From contig JAPNUO010000008.1 in NCBI GenBank assembly GCA_026627065.1, forward strand, positions 1 through 64,000: a DNA stretch of 64,000 nt. The letters are read 5' to 3'. Each line of letters opens with the position of its first letter. Positions within the stretch are counted from its first letter, which is position 1. This stretch comes from Bacillota bacterium. GTDB lineage: Bacteria; Bacillota; Sulfobacillia; Sulfobacillales; Sulfobacillaceae. Made by a program: the position numbers and the translations under genes. The notes beneath the pieces were generated by a model. The model made no database searches, had not been told where the DNA came from, and worked only from the letters and a program-made list of their open reading frames with translations. Below are positions 43,584 to 53,473 of the stretch, piece by piece.

Positions 43584-44496
43584 AGGTCGCGGCCGGCGGC
43601 CAAGCGCAGTGACTATTGGGAATTTTGACGGAGTGCATCGCGGCCATCAGGCGCTCATTGGAAGGGCGGCCGTGGCTGCGCGGGAGCGCGGCCTGACCCT
43701 GGTGGTCGTCACCTTTGATCCGCATCCAGCCTTTGTGCTGCGGGGCATCCGAGAGCGATTTTTGCTGACTCCCGGATCGCTCAAGCGGGATTACCTCGTC
43801 AAGGCGGGAGCCGACGAAGTGATGACGCTCCCCTTTACCCCGGAGCTTCGCGACATGGAGCCTGAGGCCTTTTTGCACCAAGTGTTGAAAGAAGCGCTGG
43901 CGGCTCAGTATGTCCTCGTGGGATATAACTTTACCTTTGGGCGCGGGGGACGGGGACATGTGGGGCTGCTCGAGAACTGGGGGCGACAGCAGGGAGTGGC
44001 GGTCGAGGTCATGCCGTCCCAGACGGAGGGCGCAGAGGGGCGTCCCATCTCCAGCTCGTGGATCCGCGAATTGATTCGCCAGGGGAATCTCTCGGCCGCC
44101 GTGGGACTATTAGGCCATCCGTTTTCTATCCAGGGCGTGGTGGAGCCGGGCGACCAAAGAGGCCGTGCTTTAACGGTGCCTACGCTCAATTTTGAACCGC
44201 CGCCGACCCAGGTGATGCCGCCTTATGGCGTGTACGCGGGTTTTGCCAAGGTCTCTGACCGCGTATCTCCGGCGGTGGCGAATTTTGGCGTGCGTCCGAC
44301 ATTTGGCGGCGGGGATCCGCGCTGGGAGGTGCACGTACTGGAACCGGTAAGCTGGGCGCTTTACGGGGAGACCGTTCAGTTTGACGTCGTGGCGCGCATT
44401 CGTGAGGAGCGGCGGTTTGACAGCCCTGACGATTTGCGGCGGCAGATTGCCCGCGATGTGGAAGACGCGCGTGTTCTTCTGGGGATGCGGCGCTAG
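43564..44496 (+). CDS. ribF: Bifunctional riboflavin kinase / FAD synthetase
   Basis: A 310-residue enzyme producing FMN and FAD. The FAD synthetase domain opens with VTIGNFDGVHRGHQALI and has SSSWIRELI near residue 170; the riboflavin kinase domain follows with GRALTVPTLNF, PPYGVYAG and NFGVRPTF. GTG 43564 lies seven bases after GGGGGAG and overlaps the truB end by 20 bases. Confidence 0.96.
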   Translation: MNPNGGEGRGRRPSAVTIGNFDGVHRGHQALIGRAAVAARERGLTLVVVTFDPHPAFVLRGIRERFLLTPGSLKRDYLVKAGADEVMTLPFTPELRDMEPEAFLHQVLKEALAAQYVLVGYNFTFGRGGRGHVGLLENWGRQQGVAVEVMPSQTEGAEGRPISSSWIRELIRQGNLSAAVGLLGHPFSIQGVVEPGDQRGRALTVPTLNFEPPPTQVMPPYGVYAGFAKVSDRVSPAVANFGVRPTFGGGDPRWEVHVLEPVSWALYGETVQFDVVARIREERRFDSPDDLRRQIARDVEDARVLLGMRR

Positions 44497-44497
44497 C

Positions 44498-44527
44498 TTG
44501 CTCCAAAAAAATTCGTTATGATAGAAT
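44498..44527 (+). promoter_or_regulatory. Candidate promoter before the small gene and rpsO
   Basis: TTGCTC, 18 bases, TAGAAT, in a locally AT-rich stretch directly after ribF; an overlapping TATGAT at 44517 is an alternative -10. It would drive the 65-residue gene and rpsO. Confidence 0.45.
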
Positions 44528-44555
44528 AAAGTGTCTGTGGATTGGGGGCGTTTCT

Positions 44556-44753
44556 GTGCAGTCCGACACCTGGCAACAAATGGTCGCCAAAGTCTCCGCA
44601 ATTTGTGTGACAGGCCAATTTAAACGGTTGCAGAGTGAACTCGAAGAGCTCTATCGACGGGCAGGAGTTCCTCAGCCTGCCGTGCAAGCCTATCAGGACG
44701 CGCTGCTGTCCTTGTTGGCGGAGGATGAGCCCATTTCCATTCCACTGCATTAG
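44556..44753 (+). CDS. Small helical protein of unknown function
   Basis: 65 residues, predicted helical, with [15 protein letters not shown] as an amphipathic stretch and no membrane segment or cysteine cluster. GTG 44556 is preceded by a GGGGG-type site and the stop lies 23 bases before rpsO. I do not recognise it; it is not part of the usual ribF-rpsO order. Confidence 0.55.
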   Translation: MQSDTWQQMVAKVSAICVTGQFKRLQSELEELYRRAGVPQPAVQAYQDALLSLLAEDEPISIPLH

Positions 44754-44776
44754 GCATTGAAGGGAGGTTGACGACG

Positions 44777-45046
44777 ATGGCCCTCCAGGAAGAAAAGAAG
44801 CAGGCCATCATTGCGGCTTTTCGGCTGCATGAATCGGACACGGGGTCGCCGGAAGTGCAGATTGCGCTCTTAACGGAACGCATCAATGAACTGACCGAGC
44901 ACCTGAAGACGCATAAAAAGGACCATCACTCCCGCCGTGGGCTGTTAAAGATGGTTGGGCACCGCCGTGCGTTGTTAAACTATTTAAGGGAGAAAGATAG
45001 CGAGCGCTACCATTCGGTCATACAACGGCTCGGCTTGCGTCGATAG
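44777..45046 (+). CDS. rpsO: 30S ribosomal protein S15
   Basis: An 89-residue 16S rRNA-binding protein. [19 protein letters not shown] and [19 protein letters not shown] are diagnostic. ATG 44777 follows GGGAGG by nine bases. A strong terminator overlaps the end of the gene and separates it from pnp. Confidence 0.98.
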   Translation: MALQEEKKQAIIAAFRLHESDTGSPEVQIALLTERINELTEHLKTHKKDHHSRRGLLKMVGHRRALLNYLREKDSERYHSVIQRLGLRR

Positions 45047-45068
45047 AGCGGGAATCTCCCGCTCTTTT
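45045..45068 (+). terminator. Intrinsic terminator between rpsO and pnp
   Basis: Perfect nine-base-pair stem AGAGCGGGA/TCCCGCTCT with a three-base loop and TTTT. It begins in the rpsO stop codon. Transcription of pnp must read through or start anew. Confidence 0.85.
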
Positions 45069-45113
45069 CTGCAAGCGGCGGGCTGTGGCCTGATGGTAAA
45101 GTAGGGGGAACAT

Positions 45114-47327
45114 ATGGAGATCCAGACACAAGACATCGTGGTCGGCGGACGCGTCATGACCTTGGAGACGGGGCGGATGGCGCGGCAAGCCAACGGAGCG
45201 GTGGTAGTGCGGTACGGAGATACCGTGGTGTTGGTGACGGCGGTGGCGTCCAAAGCGCCGCGTCTGGGCATTGATTTTTTTCCGTTGACAGTGGACTTTG
45301 AAGAACGCATGTATTCGGTGGGCAAGATTCCGGGCGGCTACATTAAGCGAGAGGGACGTCCCAGCGAACGGGCCATCTTAGCCGCCCGCCTGACAGATCG
45401 CCCGATTCGCCCGCTGTTCCCCGAGGGCTTTCGCAACGATGTGCACGTGGTGGCCAGTGTGCTTTCCGTCGACTTTGACGCCTCTCCAGAAGTGTGCGCC
45501 ATGGTGGGCGCCTCTGCTGCCTTGACCATCAGCGATATTCCGTTTGAGGGTCCCATTGGAGCGGTAGAAGTCGGGTTAGTGGACGGGCGGTTCGTCATTA
45601 ATCCTACCTCCGCTGAATCCAGCAAGAGTCAGATGAAGCTGATGATTGCGGGAACGGAAGATGCGATTTTGATGATTGAGGCAGGCGCGCAAATTGTTCC
45701 CGAACAAGTCATGCTGGACGCCATTTTGTTCGGCCACGAAGAGATTCGCCGGGTCATCCAGGGGATTCGTGCCTTCCAAGAAAAGGCGGGCAAGCCTAAA
45801 GGCGAATATCCGCTGTTTTTGCCCTCGGAGGCGCTGGTGACGCGCTGCCGGGAACTGGCGGAGGATCGACTGAAGGAGGCTATGCGGGCTGCGGACAAGG
45901 AGACGCGCGAAGCACAAATTGCGGCGGTGAACCAGGACGTGGAGGCCGTCCTGCAGGCAGAATTTCCGGAAGAGGTCGACCTCATCCCGCAGGTGTTGAA
46001 AAAGCAACTTAAGGAGGTTGTCCGCTATGCCATCATTCACGAGAAAATTCGCCCGGACGGTCGAACGTTTACTGAAATTCGCCCGCTGAGCATCGAAGTG
46101 GGGGTTTTGCCCCGGGTCCATGGTACCGGGCTATTTACTCGCGGACAGACCCAGGCGTTAACGGCGATGACGCTGGGACCCTTGTCGGATCAGCAGATGC
46201 TGGATGGCATCGGGGAAGAAGAGTCTAAGCGTTACATGCATCACTACAATTTTCCGCCGTTTGCCACGGGTGAGACCGGTCCCATGCGCGGCCCCAACCG
46301 CCGGGCTATTGGGCACGGGGCGCTGGCAGAGCGAGCGTTAGAGCCGGTAATTCCCTCTGAAGAAGAGTTTCCTTACGCCTTGCGGCTGGTCTCCGATATT
46401 CTGGAATCCAACGGCTCGAGTTCCATGGCGTCGGTCTGCGGCAGTACATTGGCTCTCATGGACGGCGGTGTGCCGATCAAGGCGCCGGTGGCGGGGATTG
46501 CCATGGGGTTGGTGAAAGACGAGAGCGGCTACGCGATTTTGACGGACATTCAGGGACTAGAAGACTTTTTGGGCGACATGGATTTCAAAGTCGCGGGTAC
46601 GCGGGAAGGCATCACCGCCATTCAGATGGACATTAAGATACACGGCCTGGCGCGAGAAATTCTGGAGGAAGCGTTAATGCAGGCGCGCGAGGCCCGGCTC
46701 TACATTTTGGATCGCATGCTGGAAGTCATCCCGGCGCCGCGTCCCCATCTTTCCCCCTATGCGCCGCGCATCATGACGCTGCACATCGATCCGGAAAAGA
46801 TCCGAGAGGTTATCGGCCCAGGCGGCAAGACCATCAACAAGATTATTGACTCCACCAAGGTGGGCGAAAAAAAGGTCGACATTGATATTCAAGACGACGG
46901 GACCATTTACATCGCAGCCGTCAACCAAGAAGCAGGGCAGCGGGCGATGGAAATGATCCAGGAATTGACACGCACGGTCGAAGTGGGCCAAGTGTATACC
47001 GGGCGAGTGACGCGGCTCATGAATTTTGGGGCCTTTGTGGAGATCCTGCCGGGCAAGGAAGGGCTCGTACACATTTCGCAGTTGTCGCATCAGCGGGTCG
47101 CCAAAGTGGAAGACGCCGTGCAGCCTGGCGACATGATCCAGGTAAAAGTCGTGGAAATTGACAACATGGGACGCATTAACCTGTCGCATAAGGATGTATT
47201 GCCGCGCCCCGAGGGCCTGCCGACCGCCGTCGCGGGCGGGGGCTCCGAACAAGGCCGCCTCGGGCGCCAAGAGCGGGGGGGCGGAAAAGCTGCCCGACGC
47301 CCTGGGCCACGGCGCGACAGTCGATGA
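45114..47327 (+). CDS. pnp: Polyribonucleotide nucleotidyltransferase (PNPase)
   Basis: A 737-residue phosphorolytic 3'-5' exoribonuclease of the RNA degradosome. Two RNase PH domains (the second with the conserved [12 protein letters not shown] and [12 protein letters not shown] near residues 345-440), a KH domain ([18 protein letters not shown] near 560) and an S1 domain ([21 protein letters not shown] near 625). A basic, glycine-rich tail closes the protein. ATG 45114 follows GTAGGGGG. The stop overlaps the nfo start by four bases. Confidence 0.97.
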   Translation: MEIQTQDIVVGGRVMTLETGRMARQANGAVVVRYGDTVVLVTAVASKAPRLGIDFFPLTVDFEERMYSVGKIPGGYIKREGRPSERAILAARLTDRPIRPLFPEGFRNDVHVVASVLSVDFDASPEVCAMVGASAALTISDIPFEGPIGAVEVGLVDGRFVINPTSAESSKSQMKLMIAGTEDAILMIEAGAQIVPEQVMLDAILFGHEEIRRVIQGIRAFQEKAGKPKGEYPLFLPSEALVTRCRELAEDRLKEAMRAADKETREAQIAAVNQDVEAVLQAEFPEEVDLIPQVLKKQLKEVVRYAIIHEKIRPDGRTFTEIRPLSIEVGVLPRVHGTGLFTRGQTQALTAMTLGPLSDQQMLDGIGEEESKRYMHHYNFPPFATGETGPMRGPNRRAIGHGALAERALEPVIPSEEEFPYALRLVSDILESNGSSSMASVCGSTLALMDGGVPIKAPVAGIAMGLVKDESGYAILTDIQGLEDFLGDMDFKVAGTREGITAIQMDIKIHGLAREILEEALMQAREARLYILDRMLEVIPAPRPHLSPYAPRIMTLHIDPEKIREVIGPGGKTINKIIDSTKVGEKKVDIDIQDDGTIYIAAVNQEAGQRAMEMIQELTRTVEVGQVYTGRVTRLMNFGAFVEILPGKEGLVHISQLSHQRVAKVEDAVQPGDMIQVKVVEIDNMGRINLSHKDVLPRPEGLPTAVAGGGSEQGRLGRQERGGGKAARRPGPRRDSR

Positions 47328-48166
47328 TTTGTCTAGGGGCCCAGTTGTCCCATGGGCCCGGATACGAAGCCACGGTAAGTGAGGCCGGTCTTGCCGGCCT
47401 TTGTGCGTTACAGTGGTTCAGTCGCAATCCGGTGGGCGGGCGGAGCGCGTTGCTGCCGCCGGCCCAAGGTCTTCGTGCCCTGCTTCAAGCGCACCAGATT
47501 CAGGTGGTTTATATTCACGCTCCCTATTTTGTCAATCCTGCCTCGTTGGATCCGGTAAAGCACGAACGGGCGATCAACGTGCTTTGTCAGGAAATGCGAC
47601 GCGCGCGGCGACTGTCCGGACGCTATCTCGTCTTGCATCCCGGGCATTGGCAGAACGGGTATGAGCGATCGGAGGCGCTCAAGGCGCTAAAGGGGACGCT
47701 CGCTGCCATGCTTCAGTACCCGGGCCAAATTCTCTTGGAAAATACTGCGGGTCAGGGAAAAGAATTGGGCGCCAGTTTTGAGGAATTGGCATCCATTCTG
47801 ACTACGATTCCCCAGGCCAAGCGGCGCCTGGGGCTCATGCTGGACACTGCCCATGCCATGGCGGCCGGATATCCTCTGGCGTCGTCACAGGATGTCGATG
47901 CCCTTCTTCACACCGTGGACCACACGGTCGGGCTGAAAGCCGTGCGCGGCATTCACTTGAATGACAGCGGGGCACCGGTCGGCGCCCGCCGAGACCGTCA
48001 TGCGCATCTATTGAGCGGCCCCATGACTCGGGAGGCGCTGGCGGCGTTAGTGCGGTGGGCGGACGCTGCCCAGGTACCGCTCGTTTTGGAAACGCCGGGG
48101 CGTGATGTGACTCAGCGTCAACAGGACATCGCGGCGGTCAGGGCTGTCTTCAGCGAGGTCCTCTGA
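47324..48166 (+). CDS. nfo: Deoxyribonuclease IV (AP endonuclease)
   Basis: A 280-residue base-excision repair enzyme cutting at abasic sites. [10 protein letters not shown] and LQWFSRNP at the start, [26 protein letters not shown] and [19 protein letters not shown] are the zinc-ligand and product-binding motifs of the endonuclease IV family. ATG overlaps the pnp TGA, so it is coupled to pnp, which is an uncommon neighbour. Confidence 0.94.
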   Translation: MICLGAQLSHGPGYEATVSEAGLAGLCALQWFSRNPVGGRSALLPPAQGLRALLQAHQIQVVYIHAPYFVNPASLDPVKHERAINVLCQEMRRARRLSGRYLVLHPGHWQNGYERSEALKALKGTLAAMLQYPGQILLENTAGQGKELGASFEELASILTTIPQAKRRLGLMLDTAHAMAAGYPLASSQDVDALLHTVDHTVGLKAVRGIHLNDSGAPVGARRDRHAHLLSGPMTREALAALVRWADAAQVPLVLETPGRDVTQRQQDIAAVRAVFSEVL

Positions 48167-48227
48167 ACAAAATCCGCGCATGATTCGCAATCCTCAAGGA
48201 CACTCTTCTTCCTAGGGGGGGAGTGTT

Positions 48228-49343
48228 ATGCGGCGTTGGTTGGCCGGAGGATTGCTCGGGGTGACTTTGACGTTGTCGAGCTGTGGCGGCCCGGCAGCTG
48301 AACCCATGCCCGGCCCTGCCATTCCCGAGCCTCCCATGACGGCGCGCATGAAGGGCATGACCGAAGCGGGGTACAGCCCCACCGTCTTTAATTCGCCTGC
48401 CGTCCGCCAGTCCATCGTCCGGCTTCACGAGGACGGCGTCAATTGGCTCGCCATTCAGGTGGCCTGGTTCCAAGCCAACAATCAGTCGACCGTGATTCGG
48501 CCGAGTCCTATAAAAACCCCGACCGATGCGAGCGTCACGGCCCTGATCCAACTTGCTCACCACGAGGGAATGCGCGTCTTTTTGAATCCCTTTGTGAACT
48601 CGTTTCAAGGCAACGGATGGCAAGCCCTGTTTCACCCCGCCTCGGTGCCGCGTTGGTTTCACAGTTTTGACGCCTATATCGCGCATTATGCCAAGTTGGC
48701 GAGCCAGGATCATGCGGATTTGTTCTCCATTGGCGATGAATTCGACACGCTGGATCACGTGCCGCGTTACACGCCGTACTGGATCCAGGCTATCCGAATT
48801 GCCCGCCGCTATTATCACGGGCCGATAACCTATGGGGCAGATTACCCCGACTATCAACAGGTGACATTTTGGCCCGCCCTGAACGATGTGGGCGTCGATG
48901 CCTACTTCCCCTTGAGCAACGAACCCAACCCTTCGGTGGCCACACTGGTCGCACGCTGGAACCAAATTGCCAACAGCATTGAGGCGTGGCGTCGCAATGC
49001 CGACTTGGCACAAAAGCCCTTCCTTATTACCGAGTTAGGCTATCCTTCGGAAGACGGGGCCGCGGCCACGCCGGGCACTTGGTATCCGCATCAACCCGTC
49101 AATCTTGCGTTACAACAAAAGCTCTATTTGGCGACCTTTGAGAGCATCTGGCAGCGCCCCTGGCTCAAGGGCATTATGTGGTTTTGGTGGGCCAACCCTT
49201 CGAATCCCGACTGGCAAGGGGGACCCCGCGACAACGGGTATACCATTCGCAACAAGCCCGCGGAGCTGGTATTGAGAGAATTCTTTACGGGGGCAAGCCC
49301 TGGGGTAGTGCCCAAACATGGTGCAGGCCGGCAACGCGCCTAG
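48228..49343 (+). CDS. GH113-like glycoside hydrolase lipoprotein
   Basis: A 371-residue predicted lipoprotein: hydrophobic start and lipobox LSSC (Cys20), then a TIM-barrel that resembles family GH113 mannanase-like proteins: GVNWLAIQVAWFQ, NPFVNSF, SIGDEFDTL near residue 160 with the presumed acid/base glutamate, GVDAYFPLSN and LITELGYPS near 265 with the presumed nucleophile, then MWFWWANPSN. Sugar substrate unknown; a spore-coat or cell-surface role is a guess. GGGGGGGAG precedes the ATG. Lies between nfo and ylxY. Confidence 0.72.
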   Translation: MRRWLAGGLLGVTLTLSSCGGPAAEPMPGPAIPEPPMTARMKGMTEAGYSPTVFNSPAVRQSIVRLHEDGVNWLAIQVAWFQANNQSTVIRPSPIKTPTDASVTALIQLAHHEGMRVFLNPFVNSFQGNGWQALFHPASVPRWFHSFDAYIAHYAKLASQDHADLFSIGDEFDTLDHVPRYTPYWIQAIRIARRYYHGPITYGADYPDYQQVTFWPALNDVGVDAYFPLSNEPNPSVATLVARWNQIANSIEAWRRNADLAQKPFLITELGYPSEDGAAATPGTWYPHQPVNLALQQKLYLATFESIWQRPWLKGIMWFWWANPSNPDWQGGPRDNGYTIRNKPAELVLREFFTGASPGVVPKHGAGRQRA

Positions 49344-49396
49344 TGGACGTTCTATCGACAGCTTGGCTATCATAGGGAACCATGGGGGAGTACGCA

Positions 49397-50131
49397 ATGC
49401 GCATTCATGTCATTTCGGTGCGGTCGCCGGGAGTTCGCCTCTTGCTCTTGGCGGTGGGCCTAGTTCTCGCTACCTGGCTTGTCAACCCGCGAGTGCTTCA
49501 CGCAACCAGCCGCCAGCCGTTCGCGGTGTACCGCGTTGACACTGGACGGCGGATGATGGCACTGACGATTAACGTGGTGTGGGGGACAGAGTACGTGCCC
49601 GCGTTGATTCGCGAATTATCCAACCATCATGCGGTGGCCACTTTCATGGTGGGAGGAATTTGGGCGAAAACGCATCCCGCTCTGGTTCGTGAGATGGTGC
49701 AAGCGGGAGATGAGGTGGGCAACCACGGCTGGAACCATCGACATCCCACCCGTCTGAGTGAAGACGAGCTGATACGCGATATTGCCGATACCAACAACGT
49801 CGTGCGCGAGATCATTGGCCGCGTTCCTACGGTCTACGCGCCGCCCTACGGCGAATTTAATAAAGCGGTCATTCGCGCCGCCGATTCACTACACATGACT
49901 CTGGTGATGTGGACCATTGATACCATCGACTGGCGCCCCAGTACATCAGCGGCCTCAATGGCGCACAAGGTGCTGACGAAAAGCGCACCGGGAGCCATCG
50001 TTCTCATGCATCCGACCGACCGGACCGTGGTTGCATTGCCGCAGATTATCAACGGATTGCACCACCGGGGCTATCAGCTGGTCACGGTGAGCCAGTTGCT
50101 GAAAAGCGGCACCCCGCGACCGGACGAATAA
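49397..50131 (+). CDS. ylxY: Polysaccharide deacetylase-like protein YlxY
   Basis: A 244-residue protein with an N-terminal signal or anchor (residues 12-30) and a NodB-homology domain. HAVATFMVGG, VGNHGWNHRHPTRLS and VYAPPYGEFNKAV are NodB motifs. In the first motif the metal-binding TFDD is replaced by TINVVWG, as is known for YlxY proteins, so activity is doubtful. Place between pnp and the M16 peptidase gene matches Bacillus subtilis ylxY. ATG 49397 follows GGGGGAG by six bases; ATG 49382 overlaps that site. Confidence 0.88.
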   Translation: MRIHVISVRSPGVRLLLLAVGLVLATWLVNPRVLHATSRQPFAVYRVDTGRRMMALTINVVWGTEYVPALIRELSNHHAVATFMVGGIWAKTHPALVREMVQAGDEVGNHGWNHRHPTRLSEDELIRDIADTNNVVREIIGRVPTVYAPPYGEFNKAVIRAADSLHMTLVMWTIDTIDWRPSTSAASMAHKVLTKSAPGAIVLMHPTDRTVVALPQIINGLHHRGYQLVTVSQLLKSGTPRPDE

Positions 50132-50499
50132 TCGTCGCCGCATCATTTGCGCCCGCGCACGGCGGGGGCTTGACCGCCCTGGCCAGGACCCACGAGCGAA
50201 CTGGCAGGCAGTAGGAGAGGATACGAGAGCTTCGGATCCCTTAATGCCAGGCGTGGGACCAGGATGTCAACCATCCCACGGCTGAAGCGCTATGCATTAC
50301 CCACAACTCCCCTGGGCGCTTTGCACGCCCTGAAAAATTTTTCTGGGTTGCGTGGGACCTCCTCAAAGGATTCAGCCTGAGGTCAGTCGAAACTCCCAAA
50401 TATGGGGCCGGAATCTGCCGCCATCCCCGAGTGGTGGCGGTGTCGCGCCCGCGCAAACCCTCCCAGCGGGTTTGCCGAACAGGGGAGGGGGGCGGGAGC

Positions 50500-51200
50500 A
50501 GGCCGTGGACACGTTCGGTCACGGAAGCGGGGGGTGCCGACTTCGGCGATGCCCGCTTGGTCCAGCGCTGGGTCCCCCTAGCCGATTGCCTGAGTGAACA
50601 CCCTGCCGCTTCGATTCCCCAGGCTTGTGGCACCTGGGCCCCAACCAAGGCCGCGTACCGATTCGTCGATAATTCCTCGCGTGACCCCGGCCGCAATCCT
50701 GGCCGAGACGGTGCAGCGGGCGGCGGAGTCCCCGGTCGTTCTGGCGGTTCAGAATACGACGGTCTTTCATTTGATACTGCATCGCCACTCATATGGGGTG
50801 GGCCCGATCAGTTAATCGGGGCTGTCGGGCTTTTGCCTCTCCGCGCGTCTGGTGGTCAGCCCCGCGGAGGTCCCCTTGGGCTTGTTGGGCGGCACTCCCT
50901 GGGGGCTTTCCCGGAATCGAAAGACAGCCACCACCCCATAAACGGCGTCCCCTCGCAGACCAGGAGAGCCGCCGATGGGTGGACGGGATGAAGACGGCTA
51001 TTGCGGACATCCCTCAACGACGCAAGTCATCGGGGGAGATGACCGAGAAGGCGACGTGTTCGATATCGTGGTTCATGCCGTGGAAACCGACCGCGACGTT
51101 CTAATCCGCGCCGCCTGGGACCGCCGGTTGGTCGAGTCGGCGGGGGCTTGGTGGACCACGGTAGCCGCAGGCGCGCATCCTCTTCTTCCAAAGCGCGGAG
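50500..51200 (+). pseudogene. Tn5/IS4-type transposase relic with several frameshifts
   Basis: Consecutive pieces of one transposase can be read across frames. From about 50530: ADFGDARLVQRW and PAASIPQACGTWAPTKAAYR (the Tn5-type DNA-binding domain). After a shift near 50675: VTPAAILAETVQRAAESPVV and VLAVQNTT (first catalytic aspartate region). After a TAA at 50813: LSARLVVSPAEVPLGLLG. After another shift near 50935: RPLADQESRRWVDGMK. After a last shift near 51025: GDDREGDVFDIVVHA and LIRAAWDRRL (second catalytic region). The C-terminal glutamate part is not found. The 370 bases before it, after ylxY, hold no gene I can support. Confidence 0.82.
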
Positions 51201-51727
51201 CCGCCGCTCCAGATCCTGTGCGGCCGGTCAGCAGCGCATCATTGCCCCGAGCCGACAAAGGACATCGGGTGTTTGTCCAGCCCATGCACTCAGTCATGAG
51301 GCAGGGTATTTCGGTAACCCCCAATTCGCGAGCGAAACGCGGGCTCTCATGGACGTGCAGCGCTAGAAGCGCTCCCTGGCTACGGCGCCAGGTGCGGCAA
51401 TTTAGCCTCAACGGCGGGAAAGGAAACAACGGACAAGTCAGGGTCTCTAAGGATTCAGCGGCAGGTTGCAGCGCGGAGATTTACGACGCGCATTACTTTA
51501 TTTGTCCCTGCCAGCATCCTTGGGCTCGGTGTAAACCGGTTGATCGCATGGACGTCGCCATCATCAGAATAAGCAGCTAGGGCGCCCAGTCCCGAACGTC
51601 TCTGCTCCGTGACGCAAAGCTTGTCCGGGTTATGATATACTCATTCGCGATACCCGCTTTCCCGGCCTCGGGCGCGAGCGGAAGATTGCGCTGAAGTCAC
51701 CGTCAGTGTGGAAGGAGGGAGCGCGGC
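51201..51727. other. Gene-free stretch before the M16 peptidase gene
   Basis: No convincing coding in either direction. It may include the lost 3' end of the transposase relic. A TATACT at 51636 and an overlapping TATGAT at 51631 could be -10 elements for the peptidase gene, but neither has a good -35. Confidence 0.4.
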
Positions 51728-52969
51728 ATCGACCGGATGACGCATTTGGCCTCGGGGTTAACCGTGGTGTACGATGATGTGCCGTCGGTGGGGACCACCG
51801 CTCTGGCTTTTTTTGTGGGTGTCGGGAGCCGTCACGAACTGCCTGCCCAATGGGGACACGCCCATTTGTTGGAGCACTTGGTGTTCAAGGGCGCCGGATC
51901 GCGGGATTTTCGAGCGGTCGCCAAGGAAATGGACCGTCTGGGGGCTGATGTCAACGCATTTACGACCCGGGATTATACGTGTTACTACGCGCGGGTGTTA
52001 AATCGCGAAGCCATCAATGCCTATCGTCTGCTGGTGGACTTGATCTCTGCGCCCTGGCTTCGCGCGGCCGATCTCGAACGCGAGAAAAACGTCGTCCTGG
52101 AAGAGCTGCGGGAAACCCGCGATGATCCCGACGAAGTGGTGGATTTGCTGATTACTGAGGCGTTGTATGACGATGTTGCCTATACGCACGACGTGCTGGG
52201 AACCCCTGAAACCATCCAAGCCACCACGACGGAGAGCCTGACCACTTTTTATCGCCAGCACTATCGCTCCTCGAACATGGTCTTTGCCGTCTCGGGGGGC
52301 TTCGCCCCGCATTTGGTGGATATGGTGTCTCAAGAGTTTTCAGGCTCCTCGGGCCAGACGCAGTTGCCGCGCAGCGATCCCCCTCCTCCCGTCAAAATCA
52401 GCGAGCGTCGCCTTGACGCGGACTGGGAACAGGTGCGGCTGGCCCTGGCAGTTCGCGCGCCAGGCCGCTATCATCCTGCTTACGCCGCCACCTTGGTCTT
52501 CGCTAGCATCTTGGGAGGGCAGAATAGCTCGCGGCTGTGGCAGCGTCTTCGCGAAGAAGAAGGGCTGGTCTATTCCGTCTCGGCGCAATATCAACCTGAA
52601 AGCAATTTCGGGGACTTGGTTATCTCCCTGGCGTTAGCCAGAGAGAATGTGGTTCGAGCCATGCGGTGCGTTCGCGAAGAAGTCGAACAATTGGCGACAA
52701 ATGGTCCGTCCGAGGAAGAACTGGTGCATACCCGTAATGCTCTGCAGACGATGTGGATGATGAATCAAGAGGCTCCTGATGCCCGCGTCATGCGATTGGG
52801 CCGCTATGCCCTCGATCAGGTGCTGCCGCCAAGCATTGACGCGGTGCAGGAGGCTCTGAGCCGCGTAAGCGCCGCCGACGTGCGCGACGCGGCGGCGGTC
52901 TGGATGAGCCGAGACGAGGTGGCACGCGTGGTGGCTGGGCCCGCGGCTTGGGATCTGCAATGGGAGTAA
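51728..52969 (+). CDS. mlpA: M16-family zinc peptidase (MlpA/YmxG)
   Basis: A ~410-residue processing-peptidase-like protein. The inverted zinc motif HLLEH lies near residue 44-48 with the downstream glutamate in VVLEELRET; the second half has the LRxxxGLVYS-type segment LREEEGLVYSVSAQ. The genomic place before ymxH matches Bacillus mlpA. The start is unusual: AAGGAGGG is followed after nine bases by ATC (51728), while the first ATG (51737) is 18 bases away; family members usually have a few residues before the THLASGLTVV-type strand. I list the ATC as start; ATG 51737 is the conservative choice. Confidence 0.9.
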   Translation: MDRMTHLASGLTVVYDDVPSVGTTALAFFVGVGSRHELPAQWGHAHLLEHLVFKGAGSRDFRAVAKEMDRLGADVNAFTTRDYTCYYARVLNREAINAYRLLVDLISAPWLRAADLEREKNVVLEELRETRDDPDEVVDLLITEALYDDVAYTHDVLGTPETIQATTTESLTTFYRQHYRSSNMVFAVSGGFAPHLVDMVSQEFSGSSGQTQLPRSDPPPPVKISERRLDADWEQVRLALAVRAPGRYHPAYAATLVFASILGGQNSSRLWQRLREEEGLVYSVSAQYQPESNFGDLVISLALARENVVRAMRCVREEVEQLATNGPSEEELVHTRNALQTMWMMNQEAPDARVMRLGRYALDQVLPPSIDAVQEALSRVSAADVRDAAAVWMSRDEVARVVAGPAAWDLQWE

Positions 52970-53035
52970 TTGGCGGCGGCCCCGCCACCAACGCCACCGG
53001 ACAATCGTACAGGGGAGGAGGGGTGCGGCGCGTTG

Positions 53036-53428
53036 GTGTGCGCCGTGAAAGCGATGAAAGACCGACTCGAGGACATTTTTTTCTGGCAGCAGCGCTTTAA
53101 TGAAACGCTTCGCCGCGAGCGACATTTAGACTACGACGCCGCTACCTGGCTGCAAAAGGAAGCCTTGGCGCTGATTGTAGAGCTTGGGGAGGTCTTGGAA
53201 GAAGCCCGGTACAAATGGTGGAAAAATGCCGAGCCAATTCAACTAGACAAGCTACACGAAGAATTGGTTGACGTGCTCCATTTTTTCGTCAGCATGTGTA
53301 TTGACGCCGGACTGGATGCGGAGGCCCTCTACCAAGGATATCTTGCGAAAAATCGTGAAAATTTTCGGCGCCAACAAGGCGTCAGCGAGAAGCCCGGTTA
53401 TCAGCTGCCGCCGTCCTCCAACGTCTGA
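53036..53428 (+). CDS. Dimeric dUTPase (all-alpha, MazG-related)
   Basis: About 130 residues. The helical NTP-pyrophosphatase signatures ELGEVLEEARYKWWKN and EELVDVLHFFVSMCIDAG, with the metal-binding E-x-x-E and E-x-x-D pairs, match dimeric dUTPases; it would hydrolyse dUTP to dUMP. Possible starts TTG 53033, GTG 53036, GTG 53045 and ATG 53054 follow a GGGGAGGAGGGG site; the exact one is uncertain. Confidence 0.85.
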   Translation: MCAVKAMKDRLEDIFFWQQRFNETLRRERHLDYDAATWLQKEALALIVELGEVLEEARYKWWKNAEPIQLDKLHEELVDVLHFFVSMCIDAGLDAEALYQGYLAKNRENFRRQQGVSEKPGYQLPPSSNV

Positions 53429-53473
53429 AACGCCCTCGCGCGGCATACAGTGGAGCGAGGGGAGGGGCGGCCC

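Noticed and set aside
47380..47406. Terminator-like hairpin (AGGCCGG/CCGGCCT then TTTG) after pnp
   Set aside because: It lies inside the well-conserved N-terminus of nfo, whose frame is continuous there; probably coincidence.
51073..51429. Minus-strand 118-codon open frame after the Tn5-type relic
   Set aside because: No ribosome binding site, no recognisable motif, and part of it is antisense to the transposase relic.
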